Source: Macrophomina tecta
Lineage: Eukaryota; Ascomycota; Dothideomycetes; Botryosphaeriales; Botryosphaeriaceae
Assembly: GCA_024180945.1 (NCBI GenBank)
Contig: JAKSGN010000041.1
Location: 1,488,001 to 1,552,000, forward strand
DNA: 64,000 nt
Reading direction: 5' to 3'
Shown here: positions 32,711-44,110 of the stretch, in pieces
Layout: every line of letters starts with the position of its first letter
Numbering within the stretch: the first letter of the stretch is position 1
Program-made: the position numbers and the translations under genes
The notes under the pieces: generated by a model
What the model saw: only the letters and a program-made list of their open reading frames with translations
The model's database searches: none
Told to the model about the DNA's origin: nothing

Positions 32711-34301
32711 GTTGAGAAACGGTCTTCGAATAATTGATGGGGAATAGGCTGTGTCCGCTCGTGGATTTTAAGTGGTTCTGAAGAGATGATTGTTCGAGGT
32801 AGTTCAGGGTTGTGACTCGATTTCTATCTTGAAGAGTCTCTTATCATGCTTGATATATCTTTGAGATTCATATATTTGCGCCCATGACATGCCAGCCACT
32901 AACGTCCAGAATGCTCGCTACTGGCTGGAGTAGAAGGACTCGGATACCATTTCTGGTATACGGTTCCTCCCCACACCCAAAACATCGGGTTTCACCTGTC
33001 CGGTGACATGGCTTTGACAGTTTTAACGACTTAATCAAGCATAGTAGATAGCTGGGGATATCGGAAGAACGATCCAGCAGCGAAGAAGTTGTTATTCGAT
33101 GGGCCCTCGATAGGCTAAGCCTTCCAGTGCCAGGTCAAAACATCTCAGTAGCCGCAGAGGCCGCCAGTTTCGGCCTTCGGAACAACCTTCGGAAGGCGTC
33201 TCGGATCTGTTCCGACGGTATCCACTTTAAAGCCTGTCCTACTGATCTCGGGGCTGCCTCCCGAGCCTGCGGATCACCATACACGTAGCCGCAGAGGGCC
33301 GGGTACGGTCGTGCACCTCGATAAATGTAAGATTATTTCGTTCCTTCGAATGTTTCCGAGAGAATTAAAGGTAAAATAAGTCTCCCGCTCATCGTACACG
33401 TAAAGACCCGATGCAGCACACCGTGCAGTCAGTAACGCAATCTCCCACCATCCAGACTTATTTCAGGTCTTTAAAACGTATCCTTAACTGGAAATCCATC
33501 CGTGAATTATATTACCTTGATTCTCAGCTACAATCTGGTACAAATGCATTGCAGCTATTTTTGTTCTCAGATAGGTAACATGATAGGATTCAGGACTTTT
33601 TGGCAGGCTTTTACGGACTTTTTGTTTTCCTGTACATATGTACAATATGTCTGAAGTTCAATAGCGAAATGTGTCTCTGTGCATTCTGCAAGTGACTGCC
33701 ATGCCGCAGGCCAATGGCTTGTGAGGCCTGTCTTGCCCCCATCTGATAGAAGCCTTGGCGCTCATAGAGGAGGGAACTCCTATTCCGCAAAACAGTTGCC
33801 TTATTCGAACTTAGATGTCACGGCAAAAGTTCAAGCTGCCACTGGGTCTGTGGTTGAAAGAAAAGCGGAAGAAGCATTTGTGCACAGTGATGAAGATGAA
33901 CTGCATGAAAGGCCTGTAAGCTATGGCATGTGGGCTATTCTTGAGCATATTGGGCTGGAAAATTGAGAGGTGCAGGTGCGCTTAGTTAAGGTTAAAGCGA
34001 ATGTGAGGAAAGACGTGCATATTTACTGCAGTGAGTAGGTCCGGTTACCAGCTTCTGGGTTTTACAAGCCTGGGGAACTGGCTTCTTGATGGCTACATTG
34101 TTTCCAGCCGAAAGATGGTGTAGTAAGTAGATTCAAAGCTCCTGCACGAGTAGGCCAAAAATCAAGATCTCATATGCAGGACGTTTCACGGTTCCCTTTG
34201 AGTCGATAGAACTCCTTCTCAGTAACCTCACTTGTGCAAGTGGTGACGGTTCAATCTAAGAATTATCTTTACGTATAGGCAAGTGCCAGACCAAATGCTT
34301 A
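32711..34301. other. Long intergenic region without a supported gene
   Basis: 1.6 kb. A 75-codon open stretch at about 33060-33290 (plus strand) has protein-like composition but no start codon, and a 95-codon open frame lies at 33679-33966; neither matches a family I know. A 13-base word (GTAGCCGCAGAGG) occurs twice, near 33150 and 33286. No transposon ends were seen. Confidence 0.45.
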
Positions 34302-35698
34302 CTATCGCAAGATTCCAATAGTTATCCCTGACACCAGCGCCACAAATGTTACAAGATTGCCTACGCCAGGGGGAGATGCGACATGTGCCGAGGATGCCGA
34401 AATCGTCGCCGCTGCCGGCTGCGTCGACCGACCTGTTTTGAGGACGACATATTCGCCGTCCAGCTGCGTGAAGCCGCCAAGCTTGATGTGCCCGACACTG
34501 CTCTGTGCATCCATACCAGGGGTCACGGACAAAGCGGCTCTGCCTGTGAGCGCACTGAATTTCGCTGCAGTTCCGTTCAATGGCCGCTTGGCGACCACGA
34601 AGCCACTCGATAGCAGATCCATGGCTGCCTCGGTGCCCCGCTCGGTGGCATTTGTGAGACCAAGATTCACTGTCAGGGAGAGTCAGAGAAACACTGGCCT
34701 GGATATGTGTCCCTGGGATAAACCGTACCTGGGAAGCTCATGGTAGCGTTCACAGCGACGGACGGGTCACTTGTATTGACCGACCAGCTAAACGAGTCTG
34801 GAGAGCACGAATTAGAAAGCGAGTCATGAATGATGAGTTACATGGCGTACACAGAGACTGCATGCCATCGGGCAGAGAGCTTGTCTCTACTCCGTTCTTC
34901 AGGTCCACGTTCAATTTGAGTGGCTGTGCAGACTGCACGGAGAAGCGCAGCCCATCGATAAACTCGGCTTCCTGGATGCCAGGCCCTGCGGTTATGTTGA
35001 CTGTGCGCGTGGCACCCTGTCCGTACTGGACGAAAATATTGGACGTATCCGCCGTCGCGCGGGCGAGGAGCCTGTACTCCCCATCAAGCGACGTCATTTT
35101 GATGATGCGAGTCTTATTCTCCGTCCTGGCGGGCAGACATTAATAAAGGGTCAAAAGCGAAGTGAGCGCACCTACACGTGGACATTTCTTTGGCTCTCCG
35201 AGATAATCCAGGCATTCCGTGCTAAATTCAGCACACCGACATATGTGTTTGCAGGATCGATGTTAATCTTGCGAAGGGCTTCTGGATCGTAAGGAAGCTC
35301 GATCTTGGCTATGAGGTCGCGGGCTGGGTTGCTCATGTTGACAATGTACGAATAATTGCTGGCTGCCACGAATGGCTCCCCTGTTGACCCCATAACGAAT
35401 GTGGCGGGTAGTGGCGCGAAGTTTTGCTGAACCACCGCAGTTCGCGGCGTAGGAGCGAATAGATCGAGAACGAGCCCGTCGACGAAGTCCCGATCCGTCC
35501 GCTCCATCTTGTTCCACAGTACGTTAACCTCACGTCTTCGCTCTCGTCCGGTTTTCGTGCGGTACGTACATTTCCAGCTATGGGGATAGTTTGTCCAAAC
35601 ACTGAAAGTGCTTCTTCTTCCTGCCGGGTATCCAATGTAACGGACAGCCCGAAGAACACGGCGAATGTCACCATACGGAGTAACCGTCTTGAAGACAT
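34302..35698 (-). CDS. Secreted, probably GPI-anchored protein of unknown function
   Basis: Five exons (35570-35698, 35176-35507, 34842-35125, 34729-34797, 34302-34669) join in phase to 393 aa. The N-terminus has a hydrophobic core (LLRMVTFAVFFGLSVTL) fitting a signal peptide. The body has many Asn-x-Ser/Thr sites (for example NYSY, NMSN, NKTR, NITA, NTSD, NATM) and beta-rich composition. The C-terminus is Ser/Ala-rich and ends in a hydrophobic stretch (NLVTFVALVSGITIGIL), the usual layout of a GPI-anchored surface protein. I do not recognise the domain. All four introns are short (44-62 bases). The ATG at 35698 is the only one that gives a signal peptide. Confidence 0.75.
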
Positions 35699-37217
35699 GG
35701 CTAATGCTGGGGTCCTGAAGCGAGGTCGAACAATAATCTAGCAGGGCGATTTCAAAGCGTGGACAACGGGTATTCTTAGATATCACCATCTTATAAGTCT
35801 CGAAAGAACGGAGCCACTATTAACGGATTTTGGTGAGTGTTGCAGCCACAGGGACGCGGAGCTGGGAGCTGATGCGTGTATGAAGCTGCGTGAGACTCGT
35901 AATAGCAGATCGGAAGCTGGCGATTTGCTAATCGTTAGCGTGAAGCGGTACAGGGCTCATGTCAGCCCTTAGTGCCTCGACAGTTCACCAGCCACTAGCA
36001 GTAAAGAGAACTGTGTTTCATTTTCGTAACAACTACTGTGGAGAGTGGAACATTCCTCCTCATCCCTTAGCCAGCGTGCCAGGCCGGACCAAGTGGGCGC
36101 CGAGAGAAAGCTTATTTTCAGAAGGTGCCAAACGCGGTTTGTGGGGATCTGTGGCGCTGGATGGCGTCCGAAGGGCACCAAGGTGCGTTTCGGAGATCTT
36201 CTTCCTATTCTGCTTTAGGCAGTTTTTCTCCCTGGCTGAAGGCTACAAAGCCACGTAACCCCGTACCACCAAACTTTGCTCACGCCCGCATCATCCGCCC
36301 AAATAACTGCTATTCGTGCGGGGGTAGCGTCTGGTGTCGCCTGAATGGCGAAGAACGCGGTAAATCCCGGCTGTGAGCTTCGTCCTGATCCCATCGACTT
36401 CCATGGCCTTGACCAGAACCACTCTGCAGCGCTGTACCATTTGATCTATAAGGTTCAGAATCCTCTAGAATATTAACTGCTGCTTGTGACTTTTAATGCT
36501 CACTGTCCTCTTTCAGCATTTATATGTCCGCACTTAGTGGCCGTGAAACCTCGGAGGTTGAGACAAGAAGGACTTACTTAATGACTTACGTTCCATAACT
36601 TCAATTCAAAATAAAGCCGCTCTATATACATATATCTGGAGTTGATGAGTCGAGTTCATGCATATTTGTAAAATATAGAATTCTTGTTGACTATCGAGAA
36701 ACTTCCGTCAGTTCTGGAAGCGGCACAGAAGAGCAATTCATTGGAAGCTCGAGCTCTCAGCTGTCCATTAATGGGCTGCAGGCAAAGATATCAGGAAGAG
36801 AAGCAATACGAGCCAGGCCCGTAGCCGGAAACCGCGCCAGAATCAAGATTTCCCCCGTTATGTTCTACCTTCACGCACCCTGACAGAAGACACATGTGCA
36901 TCGTCTCAGAGCTAAGGACGGTATCACGCGGGAATGCTTTCAGCTTAGCATCACCATGAAGGCAACCTGACAGGCACGATTCACGACAATGCTCTAGCAT
37001 TTTCCGGGTTTGCAGACTTCAAGCGATTGCTACCTCATCGAAACTGAGCGCAAAGAAAGCTCATGAGCCTGAATGCCAGAAACACAGGGCACAAGTGAAA
37101 ATTTCAACCTTCTGCGCTCAAGCAGTAACACCACGTTGAGTTAGGGAGGTAAAGACTGCATAATGTCTCAATCTCAGCCTTAGGAGAAGAACATCAAGCG
37201 TGGGCAAGTACAACCGC
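35699..37217. other. Long intergenic region
   Basis: 1.5 kb between two minus-strand genes. It should hold the promoter of the GPI-type protein gene on its left and the 3' end of the lysozyme-like gene on its right. Short open frames have no recognisable content, and no repeat was seen. Confidence 0.45.
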
Positions 37218-38476
37218 TCAAATTGGAAGCTTGCAGTGGCCGTAGGGACCGTCGACCCAGCCGATAAGACGGTTCGCGATATCGCTGGAGTAGCAACGGC
37301 CGCCAGCAGTGGCTTGTCCAAGGTCAGATTCCCAACCCTCTGAGTATTCGCCGCTGTTGTACAGTCGCGCCGCTGCGTAGAAAGAGCGGGCAGTGTCATC
37401 GTTGAGCGTGTTCCGGGCTTCTGTTTTTGCATTAACGTCAGCGCCGTCCTTTCCTTGCCCTCATACCGGACTTGAGGGGAGAATCTTACGTTCGAGCACG
37501 CCGATGAGACCTTTTCCGTAGGGGGTACCACTGGTGCCCTCGCGTATCATCTGTACAATCTGTAGGCGAAAAGATGAGTGTAATTATGGATCCGTCATGA
37601 GTGACTAAGGAGTGCTCACCGTGGGTTTCGGGCAAGGGAAGGTCAGATGATCGTCGATGTCATGGCACATAGCAGTGCCATTATGGTCCTGCATTAGGCC
37701 TGGGTTGAATACGCTGCAATTTGCAGTCAGTGTAGCCATTACCCTAGTGTTAGGCACTCCGTCCACTAAGCTTACCCTCCCTGGGAATATGTTGGTTCAA
37801 CCCGCATACAACCAGAGCTTTCCTGCATCACAACGGCAAGAATCATTCTCTCATCGAAATTTGTCTCGCCAGCAACCTGTAGGATGGCGTCGTAGAGGTC
37901 TTGAGTCTCTTGAGGGGAGTTGGCTTGGCCCCAACTGGACTTAAAGGAGCATGACTTTGAGATGACTTCCCGATTGGCCTTGAACATGTCATTAAACGTG
38001 AGCCAATTCTCCTGTGTGGGCCAGCCAGCGTGCTCCGAGCCATCACCAGTGAATGTTACGTAGTGGACGGGGGTCGTGGTTGGCTCAGGACTTGGAACTA
38101 GCGAAGTGCTCATTGTTGAATCAGTAGTCGTGGCTGGCTCTGTAGTTGCAACGGGCTCTGTGGTAGTTGCAACGGGCTCAGTAATGATAGAAGTCTGAGT
38201 TGGCGCGGCGGTCGAGATCGTCAGAGTGGTCGGCGGCGGGCCAGTGATCGTGCTCGTCCAGGTGGCCGAGGCTGGTGCAGTAGTCGAGATTGTCAAAAGG
38301 GTGATGAGCGTGCCAGTCGTAGTGCTCATGAAAGCCTCGACGGCGTCGGCGATAAGCAGGGTGGTAGGGTCGTCACCGACGGTGACGGCAGGAGCGGTGA
38401 CCTCCTGGGGCAAAGGAACGGCATTGCTGACGCAGAAGAAGGCAGCGAGGACCGCGAGAAGAAGAAATTGCAGCAT
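37218..38476 (-). CDS. Secreted lysozyme-like (SLT/GH23-fold) protein
   Basis: Four exons (37776-38476, 37620-37713, 37490-37559, 37218-37420) join in phase to 355 aa. The ATG at 38476 starts a signal peptide (MLQFLLLAVLAAFFCVSNA). A Thr/Ser/Pro-rich linker of about 120 residues follows, with imperfect EPVATT-type repeats. The C-terminal domain begins near residue 145 and has the fungal transglycosylase-like pattern: MILAVVMQESSGC with the putative catalytic Glu, NPGLMQDHNGT, AARLYNSGEYSEGW and GRCYSSDIANRLIGWVDG. Bacterial-type SLT domains cleave peptidoglycan. Fungal members are secreted and may act on bacterial walls or on chitin; this is unproven here. An upstream in-frame Met at 38560 would hide the signal peptide and is rejected. 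Confidence 0.88.
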
Positions 38477-39130
38477 CTTGCGCGGCCGGTGCTGGAACGA
38501 GCAATAGTCCTTAAAGTCGTTGAAAAACGAGCGGCAGTCAAATGAGTGGCTTTGAAGCAAGCGAAAGGGAAGGAGTGTTGTGGTGACGAGATGGAGCGGG
38601 CGGTCATATAGATTTTTTATACACCGTGTTCTAACTACTTCCGAAAGTAGAAGTTACGCAGACTCATCACATGATCACTTTGCCATCATATGTGACTGTT
38701 CCCATGGTGAGCCAACTCCCGCAGCGCGGATTTGTGAATGAACAGACCCGGCCACAGTGCAGCTCTCTCGCCTCGCCTCGCCTGTACCGACCTTCAACTG
38801 CTTTGCACTTCACGCTGATCAGCGACTTCTTCAATTCCAGCCGGTGACGACCACGGCCCGCGACGGCGATTTGGCTCGAATGAATAGGAGGCGGCGGAGC
38901 AGTGTGTACTGTAACTACCCGCCGAGCACAGAGTTGTCCCAGCACGACGAAGCACGCCATACACCATGAAGCATTTATCAATACATCCAACAATAGAATA
39001 CAATTCAGGCGGTTGATAGGCTTCGCATCCTCGGCAGATAACACCCGAGTGCGACACCTCCTCCATTAGCCAGACGGTCCCCTCGCCGAACCCGGACCAT
39101 GTCACAGCCTCCCACCAAGCCCCAAGCACC
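38477..39130. other. Promoter region of the lysozyme-like gene and 3' end of the GH71 gene
   Basis: 654 bases. Reading into the lysozyme-like gene there is an AT-rich TATA-like tract at about 38606-38622. No gene is supported. Confidence 0.45.
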
Positions 39131-40896
39131 TCACCGCCTGGCGGTCAACGTCGGCGTCGGACTGCACGTCGCGACCTTCAAGCCCTCGGTGAACCTGCTC
39201 AGCCCATCGGCCTGCAACGCGTCGCCCTGCTCCGCGACCGGCAGGGTGCCGACGAACGCATTGAAGTTGTACAGCCCGCACACACACTCGCCGCTGACCT
39301 GCTTCGGCGCCTGCCCGCCTAGGCCGTCGACGGCGACGCCGCCGCGCTCGACCGCGAACGCCTGCACGCCCACGGCCAGCGGCACCGTAAAGCTGGCGAC
39401 GCCCTTCGGCGCGGCGAACGTCTGCGTGGCATCGCCGCCCGATCCGACCGTCACGTTCGCGGCGTCCGTCAGCATCGTCACGACGAACAGCTTGTCGGCG
39501 ACGAGGTCGGCGCCGGAGGGCGCGGCGCCGACGTTGTCGGTCGAGGCGCAGTCGAGGCCTTTCGGCTGCGGGCGGAACCAGTAGACCAGCCTGTCAGTGG
39601 TGATGTAGGAGGTGGGCGAGGTGGCGCCGGCTTTGTAGGCGGCGATGTAGGGGGCGGCGAGGTCGGCCCAGCCGTTGTGCGGCATGTCGTTGGTCCATTT
39701 GCTGTTGCCGTCGTCGTAGTGCGGGGAGGAGAGCGGGCCGATGTAGTGCGACTCGCCGTAGTCTAAGGAGAGGGGGTGAGTATGGCGGGGCGGTGGAGGT
39801 GGGCGGGAGGCAGGGGCTTACCGTTCCAGGTGATGATTTCGACGAAGCGCGACCCGAGGTCAAGGATCTCTTGCCAGCGCGTGAACCAGAGGAACTCGGA
39901 GGGGAAGAGCTGGCGCGAGAGAGGGTTAGTGGGCAGGTGGATGGGATCGTCGTCGGGCGGGGGTGGCTTACATAGTTCTTGGGGCCGAAGGACACCTCGC
40001 TGCCGTAGTGCGTGAAGAACCAGGGCGACACGGCTGCACGGGTCAGTGGCTGCGATGGCGGCGTGCGAAGGGGCTATGCACTTACGGGCTACGTATTTCG
40101 TCTTGTCGCCGTCAAGCTTGGTGGTGTAGTCGGTGTCGGCATAGGTGGGCAGGTAGGTGCTGGTGGAGGAAGGAGGGCTGTTGGAACCGTCGGTTGGCCA
40201 AGCATACCTGCCCCATCGTCAGCACAACCGGCAATCGCTTCTCAGGGCCTCGACCCACCAACTGAACGCGCCGTCCAACTGAGTCCAATCCGCACCGCCG
40301 CCGGGGTTGAAGTTCGGGGCAAAGAAGATGTCAATGCCGGCTGCCGTCCTCACGGCCGAGACATCGAGCGCATCGCCAACAAAAGAAGAGACAAACGCCT
40401 TGTCGTCAACCTTCAGCTGGCCATCGCGGCTGCCGAATGCAGCGATGCGGGCGCCGACAGCCGCGGCGTCAGCGGTGTCCCACAGGCCCGTGTTGAAGTC
40501 GAAGGAGAGGAAGACGCTGAAGTCGTTGTTGGCGGCCGACTCATAGGCGTACACGAGTTGCTGGCTGTAGTTGGCGCTGGCGGTGTCGGGGCCGAAGTTG
40601 AGAGCGAAGGCGTCAATGCCTAGAGATTTGGCACGCAGGATGTCGGCGTCGTAATCGGCGGAGCTGGTGCGGTCGGTCGAGATGCCGATCTGGCGGTTGG
40701 TTAACACAAGCTTGTGGCTTGGCGAGATGCATGTGGATGTACATACCATGAAATGGGCGAAGACTAATCTGTCGGACGTCTGCCTCTCCTTCAGCGTGGG
40801 CGTGGCGGCGGAGCCGACTGCGGGAGCGCCATTTGCCAGGGCAGCGAAGAACAGCGCGCCGGTGGCGGACGGCAGCAGAGTCGAGGCCCAGCGCAT
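39131..40896 (-). CDS. GH71 alpha-1,3-glucanase (mutanase)
   Basis: Six exons (40747-40896, 40259-40689, 40086-40207, 39972-40033, 39822-39909, 39131-39762) join in phase to 494 aa. The enzyme hydrolyses alpha-1,3-glucan, a fungal cell-wall polymer, in growth, autolysis or attack on other fungi. The N-terminal signal peptide starts MRWASTLLPSATGALFFAAL. GH71 hallmarks are DRLVFAHFM, GIDAFALNFGPDTASANYS, IDIFFAPNFNPGGG, PVSPWFFTHYG, RFVEIITWNDYGESHYIGPL and the acidic pair in the last of these. The C-terminal 150 residues form a beta-rich accessory region with no separate carbohydrate-binding module recognised. A stop codon that seems to interrupt exon 2 lies inside a 51-base intron (40208-40258). 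Confidence 0.93.
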
Positions 40897-42902
40897 TGTG
40901 TTTGGAGGTTGCAGCACGGTGATGCCGTGGACCACCGACTATCCAGAGCGGCGGGCCGGCAGCTTTTAAGATCCCGCAGCCCGGGAACTTGGCAGGCACA
41001 GGCTGCGCCCTGATGAATCAAGAACAGCTCCTGTCGCCGCCCGTTTGGGCCCCGGCCGGCAGGGGTGAGCAGCCGCTTTCCCCCAAGCGATGCAGCTGAA
41101 GGATCCCGCCGTTGGGGGCGGAAATCCACAACGGCCGCCTCTTCCGCGGCCCCACATCTCCAAAGGGTAGGGTGAGCTATCTATAGCACCGTACTCCACT
41201 GCCTGTGCGAACACAGACGGACTTCTGTGGAGTCTGGCATCTCTCGTAGGGCTGCGAACACATGCAAGTAGATGTGGGCTGCGCATTCCAGGCCGGATAA
41301 TCTGCCGGGTAGCGGTTCCGCGTGAGCCGCATCGGCATCTCTTCTCCGAATGCAGCATGTGTAGCACCGAACCTCCTGCTGGCTTCACGCGCGTCGTCAG
41401 CCTGCTCGATGTCCTGCGGCTCTTGCCGCGACCATCACATGCCGGAAGACCATCGATGGAGGAAGGGCTTCCATTAATAAAGCAATGAACGCACATTGTC
41501 CCTGAGTGGCCCGATGGAACGATGCGTATGGGCCAAATAGAAGATATCCGGAATCCTTCTTTAAAATAAGAAATCCGCCCGCTAAATGTCGCGCCAGTGA
41601 GCTGGGGGGTCGCCCGACGTAGTGCCGGTCAGAATAAGCAAGCTGCGAGGACGATCCGACGCTCGGTGTTGTGAGCTTCGTTCCCTTATCTCCACCTCCC
41701 CCCGTGACTAGAATAACGTGGGAACAACCTTCCAACCAAGCCTACCGGAGAGAAATTATAACACCCAGCGAGCACTGCCGCTGATGCCATGCCGTAGTCA
41801 GTGTCTGCACATGCGGAAATCGCCAGCACCGTCGGTCAGTCTCCTAACCAAGCTGGGAAGCCCTTCCTCTCCCTTCCTGAGAACCAGACCAATACGCTTT
41901 TAAGCAGACATGTGCCCTCAATACCCTCCTGTAATTTTGTCCTCTTTCAAACGTATTTGCCAAAAGATGCCAATGGATATGGCGGAGGAACAGCCAGGCT
42001 TCGGGAGTGTCCGCCACAGGGCCTGCAACAGGTCAGCCATAAGCCCTAAAGACAGTGGGTTTAAGAGTAATTAACGGAAACAACCCACCCGGACGTTGGC
42101 ACATCGACCTTACCTCGATGCACAAGGCCCTAACGAGCGATGAAGGGGCGTCATCGACAGACTTTCATGGAAAAGCGTTGGTGCCGGTGCCGAAAGCCTA
42201 CAGTCCCACCGTTGGGGTGCATCAGATGGCCCTTCTGAGTCTGCACGACCCGGTAACCTTGCGGGTATCACAAGATTGCCGAGCATCGATCGCGGCAGTG
42301 GCATCGTCGTCCCACTTATCTGCCCAGATTCTGCGCAGCCAATTCGGCTGGAAAAAGATGCGTGTATCAAGTCAGGTAAAACATTCGATCCGCGGTATTG
42401 AACAAACTCAAACAGCAGGCCGCACGAGCCCATTTTTCGAACGAGAAGACGCTTGGGAAGAGGGAAGGTGAAGATAGACCTCGTAATTCTCATCAGTCAG
42501 GACAAGGCAACAGTATACTTACCGGACACGCGGGAAGCCCCTATTCCTCTTGCGTCTGTCATGTATGCGGATGTCTTGTTTTTGATTGGAGTGGTTTCTT
42601 GTAAGCTTGCAGGTGCCTTATATTTGAGTCGTCCTGGAATAAAAGAAGAATTTCAAGTATGACAATGCGTGTTGCTGGTACGCTGGGTATACAGAAAAGA
42701 GCCACTGAGGCAGAACGGAAGAGATTATCATACAAGGATACTGAGGTACACTCATATGTGCTCCGGTAGGTTGGCGAATGACAAAAGAAAATATGCTCCG
42801 CGAAGAGCGATGCTTCCACTGAAAATGGAGGGCGTTGGAGTTCTCCCCTACGACGTCTACTACAACGTTATCGCGAACCACGCCCATGCTACCGCGCCAA
42901 AT
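40897..42902. other. Long intergenic region without a supported gene
   Basis: 2.0 kb. The left third is the GH71 promoter. Open frames of up to 176 codons (40966-41496 minus, 42055-42471 plus) have no recognisable motif or splice-supported extension and are treated as chance. Confidence 0.45.
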
Positions 42903-44110
42903 TTACACGATTAGCCGAGAATCAAACTCGACCTCCCGGCTGACATGGATGCCGTTGGGAGGAGTGACAATGAGCGTCTGGCTGTCGTTGTCCGCAATGC
43001 TAGTCTTCCTGCTGCTGGCCTTGGCCTCGCAGACCGTTGTCATCGTGCCAATCTTGGCCCGGGGTCCGCCGTACATATCAATAGCAATATCGGTGTTGTG
43101 GACGCCACGGTTGTGCGTCCCGGAGTGCTGAGAATTGCCGTCAGAGTCCGGTTGGTTGTATTGCGCGAGGGTCCAGGTGGCCTTGGCCTCGCCGTCGTCC
43201 TTGCGGAGCGTGCGGGTCATCTGGTGAATCGTCAGTTTGGAAAGCTCGAAATCGAGAGGCAGGAGACGCGTACGTAGAACAGCAACGCGGCGTTGGCGAA
43301 AATGTCAACGCCACAGGACGAGAGACACAGCCAGCCAGGTGCATCGATCATTATCAGCATGATGAGGTTCGAGATGGTGGCGACGACAGAGCCGACGGCG
43401 GTCCACATGGAGCGGACGGCGAGGCCGCGCAGCTTGCGGTTTACGAACTGGTTCCGGAATAGCGGGACGACGAACATGCCGAGTAGGTAGAAGTTGACGA
43501 AGACGTCGAGCGCCATCAGCGGGATCAGCGCCCACCACTCCCACCCGAAGGTGCACACCCCCTCCGCGTTGAAGGCGTAAATGCGCCCTTTCTCGAGCAA
43601 GACGAAGACGGCTAGCCAGCACGCCATGAGGAAGAAGTTAAAGCGGTAGTGCCATGACTGTAGGCGTACGCCGCCGCCTCGAACGATGAAGGCGCGCTCC
43701 ATGAGGAAGAGGTAGAGGCCCAGCTTGGTGCTCGTGTAGAACCAAGTGCAGAGGAAGAGACCGCGCGAACACTCTGTCAGGCTCTGGCTGAGGCCGACGC
43801 CGAGATTGAGGACGCCCCCGACGAAGATGTAGCACCAGCTGGCAACGAGTGCGATCAAGATGGTGACTTTTGAGTATGGCATTTTCCACTGTGCGGACAG
43901 GTGTCAGGGATGAATGCAGCCGCGTGTGTGAGATGGCGATGGCGAGCATACCCTGAAGATACTGCGGAGAGTTTCGACGAGCGGGAAGCGAGACGCCAGC
44001 ATGACCGTCATCAACGGTAAGAGAAGCAGATACCCGACGGTGACGGTAATCTGCGCACTGTGGTTGGGGAACCATGGTGCGCCATCCATTCCGGTGTGCT
44101 CGTATGTCAT
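42903..44110 (-). CDS. Seven-transmembrane integral membrane protein
   Basis: Three exons (43952-44110, 43274-43888, 42903-43220) join in phase to 363 aa. Seven hydrophobic segments are visible, for example VTVGYLLLLPLMTVMLAS, ILIALVASWCYIFVGGVL, FFLMACWLAVFVLL, LIPLMALDVFVNFYLLGMFV and AVGSVVATISNLIMLIMI. A hydrophilic C-terminal tail of about 105 residues, encoded by the last exon, is Ser/Thr-rich and probably cytosolic. The topology resembles fungal receptor-like seven-TM proteins of unknown ligand. No CFEM domain precedes it, so it is not a classical Pth11 receptor, and no retinal-binding lysine motif marks it as an opsin. Confidence 0.8.

Noticed and set aside
33060..33300. 75-codon open stretch in the intergenic region, possible transposase-like fragment
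   Set aside because: No start codon, no family motif and no continuation on either side; treated as chance.
40208..40258. Apparent in-frame stop in the GH71 gene, suggesting a pseudogene
   Set aside because: The stop lies inside a canonical 51-base intron; splicing restores the GH71 alignment.
42055..42471. 138-codon plus-strand open frame
   Set aside because: No recognisable motif, no splice-linked exons and ordinary base composition; chance frames of this size are expected in 2 kb.
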